A stretch of DNA of 9,090 bases from assembly GCA_021793595.1 (NCBI GenBank), contig JAJYSL010000176.1, positions 1 to 9,090 of the forward strand, given 5' to 3'. Numbering within the stretch: the stretch's first letter is position 1; each line of letters opens with the position of its first letter. The translations under genes and the position numbers were made by a program. This DNA is from Acidobacteriota bacterium (GTDB taxonomy: Bacteria > Acidobacteriota > Terriglobia > Terriglobales > Acidobacteriaceae). The notes beneath the pieces are model-generated. The model saw nothing but the letters and a program-made list of their open reading frames with translations. It was not told the DNA's origin and ran no database searches. Below are positions 1 through 6,954 of this stretch, piece after piece.

Positions 1-125
1 CGAGTTGCGACAGCGCTGCGAGGGATCCAGATGAAAAGACTCGGTAACCCAAAGGAGCGGCGGAACTACCCCGAAACGCAGATTGCATCGACATAGTAAA
101 TCCCGTGCTACAAGAACAATGTGGG

Positions 126-145
126 CCAGTCGGTTCGCCGACTGG
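126..145. repeat. Perfect 8-bp inverted repeat with TTCG loop
   Basis: CCAGTCGG (126-133), TTCG loop (134-137) and CCGACTGG (138-145) form a perfect stem-loop. It lies about 30 nt after the double stop at 94-99, so it could terminate an upstream gene, but no T-run follows on either strand. It could instead be a processed leader hairpin or an operator. The next 11 nt lead into the CRP-type site. Confidence 0.6.
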
Positions 146-155
146 TTCGGCCAAA

Positions 156-171
156 TGTGACCGCGCTCACA
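156..171. promoter_or_regulatory. CRP/FNR-family operator (TGTGA-N6-TCACA)
   Basis: TGTGA (156-160), six bases CCGCGC, then TCACA (167-171): both half-sites match the CRP consensus exactly, and the left flank AA also fits. Its centre is about 164 bp before the gltA start codon, so it could act as a class I or II activator site for a promoter in the 190-230 region or as a repressor site. CRP control of gltA is known in enterobacteria; here it is inferred from the motif alone. I found no second copy in the window. Confidence 0.65.
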
Positions 172-315
172 GACAGTCGTTTCCCTGAGGGCGCAGTATG
201 AATAGCTGCCAATAGATGCCGTTTCCGGAAAGCGGTCAGCAACTTGCTGTGGCTCAGGCATGCCTCTGGATTGCATTCGGGGCAAGTCTTTACATGGCAC
301 CAGACTCGAAGACGT

Positions 316-319
316 GGAG
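316..319 (+). promoter_or_regulatory. Ribosome binding site of gltA
   Basis: GGAG lies 8 nt before ATG at 328-330. This decides the start, because the reading frame stays open upstream to a TTG at 244 that has no such signal, and the upstream residues do not look like citrate synthase. Confidence 0.7.
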
Positions 320-327
320 AATTCCTT

Positions 328-1656
328 ATGGCAATGAACACCCTCACCATCACAGATAACCGCACGGACCGCACCTACACACTGCCCATTGAGGATGGCA
401 CCGTTCGGTCGATGGATCTGCGGCAAATCCGGACAAGCGACGAAGACTTCGGACTCATGATGTACGACCCGGCATTTGCGAATACGGCGTCTTGCCGCAG
501 CAGCATTACTTTTATCGACGGTGAGCGCGGCGTCCTGGAGTACCGGGGCTATCCCATCGAGGTACTCGCCGAACATTGCACGTATCTCGAAGTAGCCTAT
601 CTCCTGCTTTTCGGGAGATTGCCCGATGAGGCGGAACTCAGGAACTGGGTCTATGAGATCACTCACCACTCCATGCTGCATGAATCCACCAGAAAGTTCA
701 TGGAAGGTTTCCGCTACGACGCTCATCCCATGTCCATGCTGGTGAGCACGGTGGCGGCCTTGTCCGCCATCTATCCGGACGCAAATAACGTTCATGATCC
801 AGCCACCCGGATGCTCCAGATCAAGCGCTTGATCGCGAAGATGCCGGCTATAACGGCCATGTCTTATCGGCACAGTGTGGGATTCCCATACGTGTACCCT
901 GACAACGACTTGAGCTATCCAGAAAACTTTATGAACATGCTGTGGCGAATGGTGGAGCCGAAGTACGCTGCTAACCCGGTACTTGCCAGAGCTCTGGATG
1001 TTCTCTTTATCCTTCACGCCGATCATGAACAGAACTGCAGCACCAACGCAATGCGTTCGGTGGGCAGCTCGCAGGCAGACCCTTACCTGTCTGTCGCGGC
1101 GGCGGCGGCGGCCTTGTCCGGGCCCCTCCACGGCGGCGCCAACGAGCAGGTGCTTAAAATGCTCGATGAGATCGGTTCCAAGGATAAGGTACCGGCATAC
1201 ATTCGGCAGGTCAAAGACGGACACGGCAAGCTGATGGGCTTCGGGCACCGTGTGTATAAGAACTATGACCCTCGTGCCAAGATCATTAAGTGGACAGCCC
1301 AGCAGGTCTTTGAGGTTACCGGACGCAATCCCAAGCTCGACATTGCCCTGGAGCTGGAACGAATCGCGCTGGAAGATGACTATTTCGTCACGCGCAAGCT
1401 CTATCCCAACGTCGATTTCTACTCCGGAATCATGTATCAGGCCATGGGTTTTCAACCCTCCATGTTTACAGCGCTGTTCGCCATTCCGCGCACAGCCGGC
1501 TGGCTGGCGCAATGGCAGGAAATGCATATGGATGCAGAGCAGAAGATCGCCCGCCCGCGCCAGATCTACACCGGCCAGCGCAAACGCCCGTTTCTCCCCA
1601 TGGGGGATCGTCAACATGCCGAAGACACGCGGGAGACACCCGGCCAGAGGAGATAA
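328..1656 (+). CDS. gltA: Citrate synthase
   Basis: Condenses oxaloacetate with acetyl-CoA to give citrate, the entry step of the TCA cycle, in the cytoplasm. The 442-aa product has the catalytic triad of the family: His268 in GPLHGGANE, His307 in GFGHRVYKNYDPRA and Asp363 in NVDFYSG. The substrate-binding HADHEQNCSTN segment is at 230-240 and the C-terminal AGWLAQWQEM block at 390-399. The N-terminal beta-rich segment (1-75, ending GVLEYRGYPIE) is that of the long GltA-type enzymes, which in Gram-negatives are often hexameric and NADH-sensitive; sensitivity cannot be read here. Length is slightly above the usual 427-435 aa, because a hydrophilic tail of about 17 residues (426-442) follows the normal C-terminus. 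An in-frame ATG two codons later (334) is an alternative start. The gene stands alone and converges on the exporter operon; a CRP-type site lies upstream and a stem-loop downstream. Confidence 0.96.
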   Translation: MAMNTLTITDNRTDRTYTLPIEDGTVRSMDLRQIRTSDEDFGLMMYDPAFANTASCRSSITFIDGERGVLEYRGYPIEVLAEHCTYLEVAYLLLFGRLPDEAELRNWVYEITHHSMLHESTRKFMEGFRYDAHPMSMLVSTVAALSAIYPDANNVHDPATRMLQIKRLIAKMPAITAMSYRHSVGFPYVYPDNDLSYPENFMNMLWRMVEPKYAANPVLARALDVLFILHADHEQNCSTNAMRSVGSSQADPYLSVAAAAAALSGPLHGGANEQVLKMLDEIGSKDKVPAYIRQVKDGHGKLMGFGHRVYKNYDPRAKIIKWTAQQVFEVTGRNPKLDIALELERIALEDDYFVTRKLYPNVDFYSGIMYQAMGFQPSMFTALFAIPRTAGWLAQWQEMHMDAEQKIARPRQIYTGQRKRPFLPMGDRQHAEDTRETPGQRR

Positions 1657-1678
1657 CCCTGCTTCTGCTCCATGACAT

Positions 1679-1722
1679 GCCAGCCGTTCGCCAGCCGCCG
1701 AACGGCTGGCTGGAGCATTTTC
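1679..1722 (+). terminator. Probable intrinsic terminator of gltA
   Basis: A perfect 12-bp GC-rich stem pairs 1679-1690 (GCCAGCCGTTCG) with 1699-1710 (CGAACGGCTGGC) around an 8-nt loop. It begins 23 nt after the gltA TAA stop. The T-run is weak and displaced (TTTT at 1718-1721), so termination may be partial or Rho-assisted. On the - strand no T-run follows the stem, but the hairpin could still protect the 3' end of the incoming exporter transcript. Confidence 0.65.
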
Positions 1723-1875
1723 CCTATTCCTGTGAACTTTCCGAGTTCAGTGCAGCTTTCCTTCCACCCCAGCGAGGAAGACCTGTCGCTGGATACCCGG
1801 TCACGAAAAAGCTGCGCGACATTCCTGCATCGGTCTACACCTATGGGGGAAATGGCTAGTTGGAGAAAGGGTGCA
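1723..1875. other. Convergent intergenic spacer
   Basis: This DNA separates the gltA terminator from the end of the last permease gene. Short open frames cross it on the + strand, but none has a ribosome binding site or a recognisable product. No good hairpin with a T-run is visible on the - strand just after the operon stop codon (1876-1878), so the 3' end of the exporter transcript is not defined. Confidence 0.4.
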
Positions 1876-2994
1876 TCAAGTGAGGCGGCGACGGAAGAGG
1901 TTGCCCGCCACGATCATGGAGATCAGTCCAATCGTAAGTAATGGCCAATATTGCGGCCAGAACAGGGAGGTTCTGCCACCCTCCAGAAAACTGCCCCGTA
2001 ACACGATGAGGAAGTAGCGCAGCGGATCCAGCAGTGTAATGGTTTGCATGGCTTTGGGCATGTTGGCGATCGGGGTTGCGAAACCGGAGAGAACAATGGC
2101 AGGCACCATGAAGAGAAAGACACCCAGCAACCCCTGCTGTTGTGTCACGGCCAGAGACGAAATCATCAACCCTATTCCGACAGATGAAAAGAGGAAGCAG
2201 AGCAGGCCGATATAAAGACTCAGCAGGCTCCCTGTGAAGGGGACGTGGAACCAGAACACGGCCATGAAAATGATCAGTGTTCCTGCCGCAGTGCCGACCA
2301 GAAACCCTGGCAACGCCTTTCCCAGAAGAATCTCCGACGGTGGCATGGGGGTTACGAGAAGTTGATCGAAGGTTCCCATTTCGCGTTCACGCGCTACGGA
2401 GAGGCCGGTCGTGAGCATACTGACCAAAAGCGTGAGGATACCGCAGATGCCGGGGACGATAAACCATCGCGAGTCGAGATTTGGATTAAACCACGCTCGA
2501 TCCAGAAGAACGGTTGCCGGTGCTTTCCTACCGCGCTGAGCAAGCTGTGACTGATTGAACTGGGTCACGATGGATTGCACGTATCCCATGGCAATGGCGG
2601 CGGTATTGGAGTCTCGTCCATCGAGAATGATTTGGACATGGGTTGATTGCCCGCGCTGCATATCCGCACTGAAGTTGGGGCCTATGTCGATGGCCATGAG
2701 TGCAGACTTATTGTTGATGGCCTGTTCCAGCGCCTTTTGGTCATGCACAGGCTGTACCAGGTCAAAACTTGGCGCACCCGCAAAGCGCGCAACCATCTCA
2801 CGCGAGAGCTGCCCGTTATCCTGGTTGTAAACCACAAAAGGAACGTGCCTGAGTTCAAATGTTGCCGCATAGCCGAATACGATGAGTTGAATGATCGGCG
2901 GACCGATGAGAACGGCCCGGCTGGCAGGGTCGCGCAGCAGTGCCAGCAGCTCCTTCACGACGAGTGCAAATACGCGCTGAAGTGTCGCTCGCAT
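1876..2994 (-). CDS. ABC-2 type transporter permease, YbhR-like
   Basis: Inner-membrane subunit of the ABC exporter, 372 aa, close to the usual length of YbhR/YhhJ-type permeases. Topology read from hydrophobicity: TM1 about 26-44, a large periplasmic domain about 45-177, then TM2 178-200, TM3 229-250, TM4 258-281, TM5 288-305 and TM6 349-366. Typical family features are the N-terminal VKELLALLRDP helix, the coupling segment AREREMGTFDQLLVTP (201-216) that faces the ATPase, and the LSGFATPIANMP loop (302-313). The start is the ATG at 2994-2992, because its A is the last base of the preceding permease's TGA (TGATG), a coupled junction. The open frame runs on upstream to 3507, but that stretch is antiphase reading of the neighbour. 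It is the last gene of the operon and probably pairs with the preceding permease as a heterodimer. Confidence 0.9.
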   Translation of the reverse strand: MRATLQRVFALVVKELLALLRDPASRAVLIGPPIIQLIVFGYAATFELRHVPFVVYNQDNGQLSREMVARFAGAPSFDLVQPVHDQKALEQAINNKSALMAIDIGPNFSADMQRGQSTHVQIILDGRDSNTAAIAMGYVQSIVTQFNQSQLAQRGRKAPATVLLDRAWFNPNLDSRWFIVPGICGILTLLVSMLTTGLSVAREREMGTFDQLLVTPMPPSEILLGKALPGFLVGTAAGTLIIFMAVFWFHVPFTGSLLSLYIGLLCFLFSSVGIGLMISSLAVTQQQGLLGVFLFMVPAIVLSGFATPIANMPKAMQTITLLDPLRYFLIVLRGSFLEGGRTSLFWPQYWPLLTIGLISMIVAGNLFRRRLT

Positions 2995-4109
2995 CAGTCC
3001 AGCCTCTTGCGAAACCGCAGTACAGACAAGCCCAAAAAGATGGTGCAGAGGATGGCCAGGCCCAATACGTTGGGCAGAATGACGGGCCAAATGTCTCCCG
3101 CCAAAAAGGAAGTTTGCAGCGTGGCCACAAAATAGCGTGCGGCGACGATGTGGGTCAGCGCCCGGATAACACGCGGCATGGAACGGATATCGAACAGGAA
3201 TCCGGACAGGATGAATGCGGGAAGAAACGTAGTGACAATGGCTACCATTGCGGCAACAAACTGGCTGCGAGCAAGGACAGAGATCGCCAGGCCCATGCCC
3301 AGGGCAGTGAGAAGAAACAGCGCGGCAGTTCCAACAAGAACCGTCAAGGAGCCCCGCAGCGGCACATGGAACAGGAAGACCGCCATCGCGGTCGACATCA
3401 TCATTCCACCCATGCCCATCAGAAAATATGGAACCAGCTTGCCCAGCAGAATTTCCGTCTTGGCTACCGGGGTGACCATGATGCCTTCCATGGTGCCGCG
3501 CTCCCACTCGCGCGCGACTACCAGCGCCGTCAGCAGGGCTCCGATGAGCGTCATGATGATGGCAATGAGGCCGGGGATAAGGTAGTCCCGACTGGTGAGC
3601 GCGGGATTAAACCAGACGCGTACATCGGCCACTACTGGAAGCGTAAGCGGCTGACCTTGAAGGTTCGCTTGCTGCTGCAGCCAGGTCTGCCAGGTCCCAT
3701 TCACGTAATTCTGGATGATGCGCGCCTGATTGGCATCGACGCCGTTCACGGTGAGATGAATGGATGCCGCTCCGGAACTCAGTGCGAGCCGTGTAAAGTC
3801 GCTGCGCAGCCAGAGAATGGCCTGAGCCCGGCCGTCCATCATGGCTTGCTCCGCAGATGCCTGATCTACGTAGCGCGTAGGGCGAAACCAGGGAGAATGA
3901 TCGAACTCCGCAAGGAAAGATGCGGTGAGAGACGTCGGCTGATCCACCACCTCGGCGACAGGAATGCTTCGCGCGTCCAGTGAAACTCCGTACCCAAAAA
4001 TCAGCAGAAGCACCAGAGGCAACACAAACGCGATGGCAATGCTGGAGGGATCGCGCAGTATTTCATACATCTCTTTGCGTATCAGACCCTGGATGCGCAT
4101 CCGGTTCAT
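2994..4109 (-). CDS. ABC-2 type transporter permease, YbhS-like
   Basis: Inner-membrane exporter subunit of 371 aa. It has an N-terminal amphipathic RKEMYEILRDP helix, TM1 about 23-41, a periplasmic domain about 42-177, and TMs near 178-199, 227-248, 257-280, 285-305 and 342-365. The coupling motif AREWERGTMEGIMVTP (199-214) is the ABC-2 contact with the nucleotide-binding domains. It shares fold and motif order with the next gene (RDP helix, RxERGT-type coupling loop, LSGF loop), so the two are ancient duplicates acting as a pair. The start ATG (4109-4107) overlaps the ATPase stop codon in an ATGA junction; an alternative ATG lies three codons later. The order HlyD-ATPase-permease-permease is that of the enterobacterial ybhGFSR operon, in which this position is ybhS. 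Substrate cannot be told from sequence; relatives have been linked to drug and cation export. Confidence 0.92.
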   Translation of the reverse strand: MNRMRIQGLIRKEMYEILRDPSSIAIAFVLPLVLLLIFGYGVSLDARSIPVAEVVDQPTSLTASFLAEFDHSPWFRPTRYVDQASAEQAMMDGRAQAILWLRSDFTRLALSSGAASIHLTVNGVDANQARIIQNYVNGTWQTWLQQQANLQGQPLTLPVVADVRVWFNPALTSRDYLIPGLIAIIMTLIGALLTALVVAREWERGTMEGIMVTPVAKTEILLGKLVPYFLMGMGGMMMSTAMAVFLFHVPLRGSLTVLVGTAALFLLTALGMGLAISVLARSQFVAAMVAIVTTFLPAFILSGFLFDIRSMPRVIRALTHIVAARYFVATLQTSFLAGDIWPVILPNVLGLAILCTIFLGLSVLRFRKRLD

Positions 4110-5839
4110 GACGCCCTCCGGCTGACGCGTTCGTGTTCTTCAATCAGAGAGATGAAGGCATCTTCCATGCTTGGGTTGGGCTGATCCGCACGCCTAACCC
4201 TGGCCTTGATCTCTGCCGGCGCTCCTTCCGCAAGCACCTCTCCCAGCGACATCAGGACCAGGCGGTCGCAGTACTCCGCCTCCTCCATAAAGTGCGTGGT
4301 CACCAGGCAGGTTGTTCCTGCTTCGGCCAGCGCATTGACACGAGCCCAAAATTCGCGGCGCGCAAGCGGATCGACACCGGACGTCGGCTCATCGAGAAAC
4401 AGAATGCCTGGCTCATGCATCAACGCGCAGGCCAGAGCAAGGCGCTGCTTGTATCCCAGGGGCAACTCCGCGGCGTTCATCGCGATGTAGTCTTTCAGCT
4501 CCAGCTCCTCCAGCGCCCAGGCGATTCGCTCTTTTTTTTGGCGGTTTTGGAGACCATAGACATTGGCGAAGAAAGACAGATTCTGCTGGACGCTCAGAGT
4601 GCCATAGAGAGAGAACTTTTGCGATACATAGCCAATGCGTGCGCGCGTTGCCGCGGCGCCCGTACGTAGATCAGCGCCCGCTACCCGCAGCGTCCCAGAA
4701 GAGGCCGGCAGCAGGCCGCAGAGCATCCGAAACGTTGTCGACTTGCCGGCGCCGTTGGCTCCCAACAGGCCGAATATCTCTCCTCGGTGCACAGAAAAAC
4801 TGACATCTTTCACTGCGGCAAATGCGCCGAAATAGCGAAACAGGTTCCTGACCTCGACAACCGCGTCATCTTCGCCTGTTGAATTCCTGTGCGGTGGCAG
4901 CGGGATGGAATGATGCGAGCTGCGGCTGAAGAGCAAGCTGACGAAAGCATCTTCCAGCCTGGCCGCAACAGGCTTTGCAGGCCCATGAACTGCCACACTG
5001 TCCGGGAGTGGCGGTGCTTCCGCCTTCTCCATGACGATGCGCAATCCATCGCCCTGGATCACAGTATCGACCACGCCGGGTAACCGGGCGATCTGCGACT
5101 GAAGATTGCGCGGCGCAGTGGAGGTTTCCTTCAGAAGGAAGGAGCGGCCCTCCATGGGTGCGATAAGTTGCGAGGGATTTCCCTGCGCAAGAATCTCTCC
5201 TTCATGCAGAAGGATGACATGATCGCATCGCTCGGCCTCATCCATATACGCGGTGCTCAGCAACACCGTTACCTGCTCATTGACAACCTGTTGCCGGATG
5301 ATGCTCCACAGTTCCCTGCGCGAAATAGGATCCACACCGACGCTCGCCTCATCGAGAAGCAGCACTTGCGGAGGGTGAATCAGGGTGCACGCCAGTCCCA
5401 GCTTCTGTTTCATCCCTCCCGAGAGCTGCCCGGCCCGACGCCCGCGGAATGGGCCCAGCGCCGTCATGGTGAGCAGCATATCGAAGCGTGCTTTTCGCAT
5501 GCTGTTCGGGATGTTGTGCAGATCTGCGAAGAGCGTAAGGTTCTCTTCGACCGTGAGATTTTCATAGAGGCCGAAGCGTTGCGGCATATAGCCGATCCGG
5601 GCCTGGAGTTGCAGTGCGTCTCCGGGCAGAGTGTGGTCGAGCACGCGAATCCCTCCGGAAGTGGGCTGGAGGATGCCGGCAAGGAGGCGAAGCAGCGTTG
5701 TCTTACCCGCACCGTCTGGACCAATGAGCGCCGTCATACTTCCCTCAGCGATTTCGAAGGAAATATTCTTCAGCGCATCCTTGCGGCCTGTTCCCTTGCC
5801 GAAGGATTTCGAAAGGTTCCTGACGGCGATGATGCCCAT
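4106..5839 (-). CDS. Double-NBD ABC exporter ATPase, YbhF-like
   Basis: Cytoplasmic motor of the exporter: two nucleotide-binding domains in one 577-aa chain, matching the roughly 578 aa of E. coli YbhF. NBD1: Walker A GPDGAGKT (40-47), Q-loop Gln87, signature LSGGMKQ (139-145), Walker B LLLDE (160-164) with Glu164. NBD2: Walker A GANGAGKS (360-367), Q-loop Gln407, signature replaced by LPLGYKQ (459-465), Walker B ILFLDE (479-484) with Glu484, H-loop His516. NBD1 has Ala197 where the switch His should be (STAYMDEAE). Thus one composite ATP site is consensus and the other degenerate. Each NBD ends in a MEDAF/LEDAF-type segment (295-299, 558-562), as in drug-exporter ATPases. The start is the ATG at 5839-5837: GAGGA stands 8 nt upstream, and it lies one base after the HlyD stop. 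The open frame extends to 5974 without a family match. An A8 run occurs at 4539-4532. Confidence 0.95.
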   Translation of the reverse strand: MGIIAVRNLSKSFGKGTGRKDALKNISFEIAEGSMTALIGPDGAGKTTLLRLLAGILQPTSGGIRVLDHTLPGDALQLQARIGYMPQRFGLYENLTVEENLTLFADLHNIPNSMRKARFDMLLTMTALGPFRGRRAGQLSGGMKQKLGLACTLIHPPQVLLLDEASVGVDPISRRELWSIIRQQVVNEQVTVLLSTAYMDEAERCDHVILLHEGEILAQGNPSQLIAPMEGRSFLLKETSTAPRNLQSQIARLPGVVDTVIQGDGLRIVMEKAEAPPLPDSVAVHGPAKPVAARLEDAFVSLLFSRSSHHSIPLPPHRNSTGEDDAVVEVRNLFRYFGAFAAVKDVSFSVHRGEIFGLLGANGAGKSTTFRMLCGLLPASSGTLRVAGADLRTGAAATRARIGYVSQKFSLYGTLSVQQNLSFFANVYGLQNRQKKERIAWALEELELKDYIAMNAAELPLGYKQRLALACALMHEPGILFLDEPTSGVDPLARREFWARVNALAEAGTTCLVTTHFMEEAEYCDRLVLMSLGEVLAEGAPAEIKARVRRADQPNPSMEDAFISLIEEHERVSRRAS

Positions 5840-5840
5840 G

Positions 5841-6923
5841 CTATTTGTCCTCGCAGGGGTGGGCATCGATTCCCTGGGCAGGATTGTTGCTGAGAGGGAT
5901 GACAACTGTTGCCGGCATGCCCAGGCGCAGACGATGCTCTGGATTGCAGGCGTATACACGCACGCGATAAACAAGCTGAGACCGCAGCTCCGTCGTCTCT
6001 ACATTCTTGGGGGTGAATTCCGATACCGGAGAAATGAAGCCGATCCACCCAGCAAAGCGTTGACCGGGAAAACTGTCCACCTGGATCCATGCGCGCATAC
6101 CGAGAGCGACCTTGCCCATCTGCGTTTCCGGCAAATAGGCACGGACCCAGAGGGGATTGTCGAGAGCCAGAGTAAAGACGGGCGTTTGCGGAGTGGCCAT
6201 ATCTCCGGGTTCGAGAATCCTGTTCTGAATGACGCCTTCCGCGGGGGCGTAAAGCTGGGTATCAGCTAATTGTTTCTGTGCCAGAGCCAGCGCAGCCTGA
6301 TCGGCCTTCAGAGTTGCCTCCGCCGCAGCTATGTCTTCCTTGCGAGGACCGATTACGGCGAGTTTCAGTGCTTGCTGTTGGGCCGCAAGGTTCTGCTGCT
6401 TGGCAACAAGGTCGGCCTTCTGCGCCAGATAGCCGCGTTCGGCATCATCCCGAAGCTGCAACGAAACGTATTGTTGCTTCGCGAGTGTTTGCTGGCGATG
6501 GTAGAGAAGTTCTGCGTTCTTCACGTTGGCCTGCGAGGCGGCGACATTGGCTTGGGCTGCGGCAACATCCGCACGCGCCGCTGCAATCTCTTCCGGACGG
6601 CTACCGGCCTGCAACCTTGCCACGACCTGCTGCTGCGCCGCGACAATGGATCGATCCTGTGCCACGGCATCGGAAAAGCGTTGCGGAACCAGTTGGCCGA
6701 TGAGCTGACCGGCATGTACCACGCTGCCTTCGTCAACCAGCAGCTTGTCAATTCGTTCGCTGTCATTAAAGGCGACCTGTACCTGCCGGATGTCGATATT
6801 GCCATAGATCGTGACGCTGTCGCTATTCACATGTTTCTGCATGAGCCTGCGCCAGACGAAGAAACCCGCAGCGAGAAGGACCACAATTGCCAAAATCGAA
6901 ATGCGCTTCCTGACCGAAATCAT
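5841..6923 (-). CDS. HlyD/YbhG-family membrane fusion protein
   Basis: Periplasmic adaptor joining the ABC permeases to the outer membrane duct, 360 aa. A single N-terminal membrane anchor (about 8-25, after RKR) is followed by a lipoyl half-motif (40-80), a long alpha-helical coiled-coil hairpin (about 85-222, rich in Ala and Gln), the second lipoyl half (224-254, YAPAEGVIQNRILEPGD), and a beta-barrel domain ending in LRLGMPATVVIPL (332-344). The hairpin tip has R143-xxx-L147-xxxxxx-S154, the motif known from AcrA/MacA for docking on TolC-type ducts. Two similar blocks, GSRPEEIAAARA (107-118) and GPRKEDIAAAEA (192-203), mirror each other on the hairpin arms, as in YbhG. I chose the ATG at 6923-6921 because GGGAG lies 7 nt before it; the longer frame to 6998 would overlap the TolC gene by 44 bp. 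It lies 31 bp after the TolC-like gene and one base before the ATPase. Confidence 0.94.
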   Translation of the reverse strand: MISVRKRISILAIVVLLAAGFFVWRRLMQKHVNSDSVTIYGNIDIRQVQVAFNDSERIDKLLVDEGSVVHAGQLIGQLVPQRFSDAVAQDRSIVAAQQQVVARLQAGSRPEEIAAARADVAAAQANVAASQANVKNAELLYHRQQTLAKQQYVSLQLRDDAERGYLAQKADLVAKQQNLAAQQQALKLAVIGPRKEDIAAAEATLKADQAALALAQKQLADTQLYAPAEGVIQNRILEPGDMATPQTPVFTLALDNPLWVRAYLPETQMGKVALGMRAWIQVDSFPGQRFAGWIGFISPVSEFTPKNVETTELRSQLVYRVRVYACNPEHRLRLGMPATVVIPLSNNPAQGIDAHPCEDK

Positions 6924-6954
6924 GGAGAATCTCCCAATCAACCCACGTTCCTGT

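Larger units (their letters stand above)
1..327. other. Intergenic leader upstream of gltA
   Basis: No convincing complete gene is seen here. Frame 1 on the + strand is open from the window edge to TAG at 94-96, directly followed by TAA; this could be the last 31 codons of an upstream gene, but the short peptide (ending in QIAST) matches nothing I recognise. The rest holds a perfect hairpin (126-145), a CRP-type palindrome (156-171), a TTTCCGGAAA palindrome (222-231) and the gltA ribosome binding site (316-319). A weak -10-like TATGAA lies at 197-202, but no matching -35 box is clear, so the gltA promoter is not placed. Confidence 0.5.

Noticed and set aside
244..327. TTG-initiated N-terminal extension of citrate synthase
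   Set aside because: No ribosome binding site fits it and the residues are unlike the family; ATG 328 has GGAG at 8 nt.
108..374. 88-codon open frame on the - strand with CxxxxCxxC-like cysteines
   Set aside because: It runs over the CRP-type site, the hairpin and the gltA start; the cysteine spacing matches no domain and no ribosome binding site is present.
1096..1113. GCG trinucleotide run in gltA
   Set aside because: It encodes the Ala-rich helix just before GPLHGG, which is common in citrate synthases, so protein constraint and GC-rich codon choice explain it.
1723..1875. Possible gene remnant in the convergent spacer
   Set aside because: Short frames encode peptides with no recognisable domain, and there are no repeats or insertion-sequence ends to suggest decay or insertion.
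2995..3507. Upstream extension of the last permease frame (open to 3507)
   Set aside because: The extra 171 residues are His/Gly/Cys-rich nonsense that overlaps the other permease in another frame. The TGATG junction at 2994 and the family's N-terminus fix the start there.
2940..3983. 347-codon open frame on the + strand
   Set aside because: It lies antisense to the YbhS-like permease, is rich in Arg/Gln/Asp with no domain, and has no ribosome binding site. It is a codon-bias shadow.
5168..5893. 241-codon open frame on the + strand
   Set aside because: Antisense to the first NBD of the ATPase and crossing into the HlyD gene; no recognisable motif.
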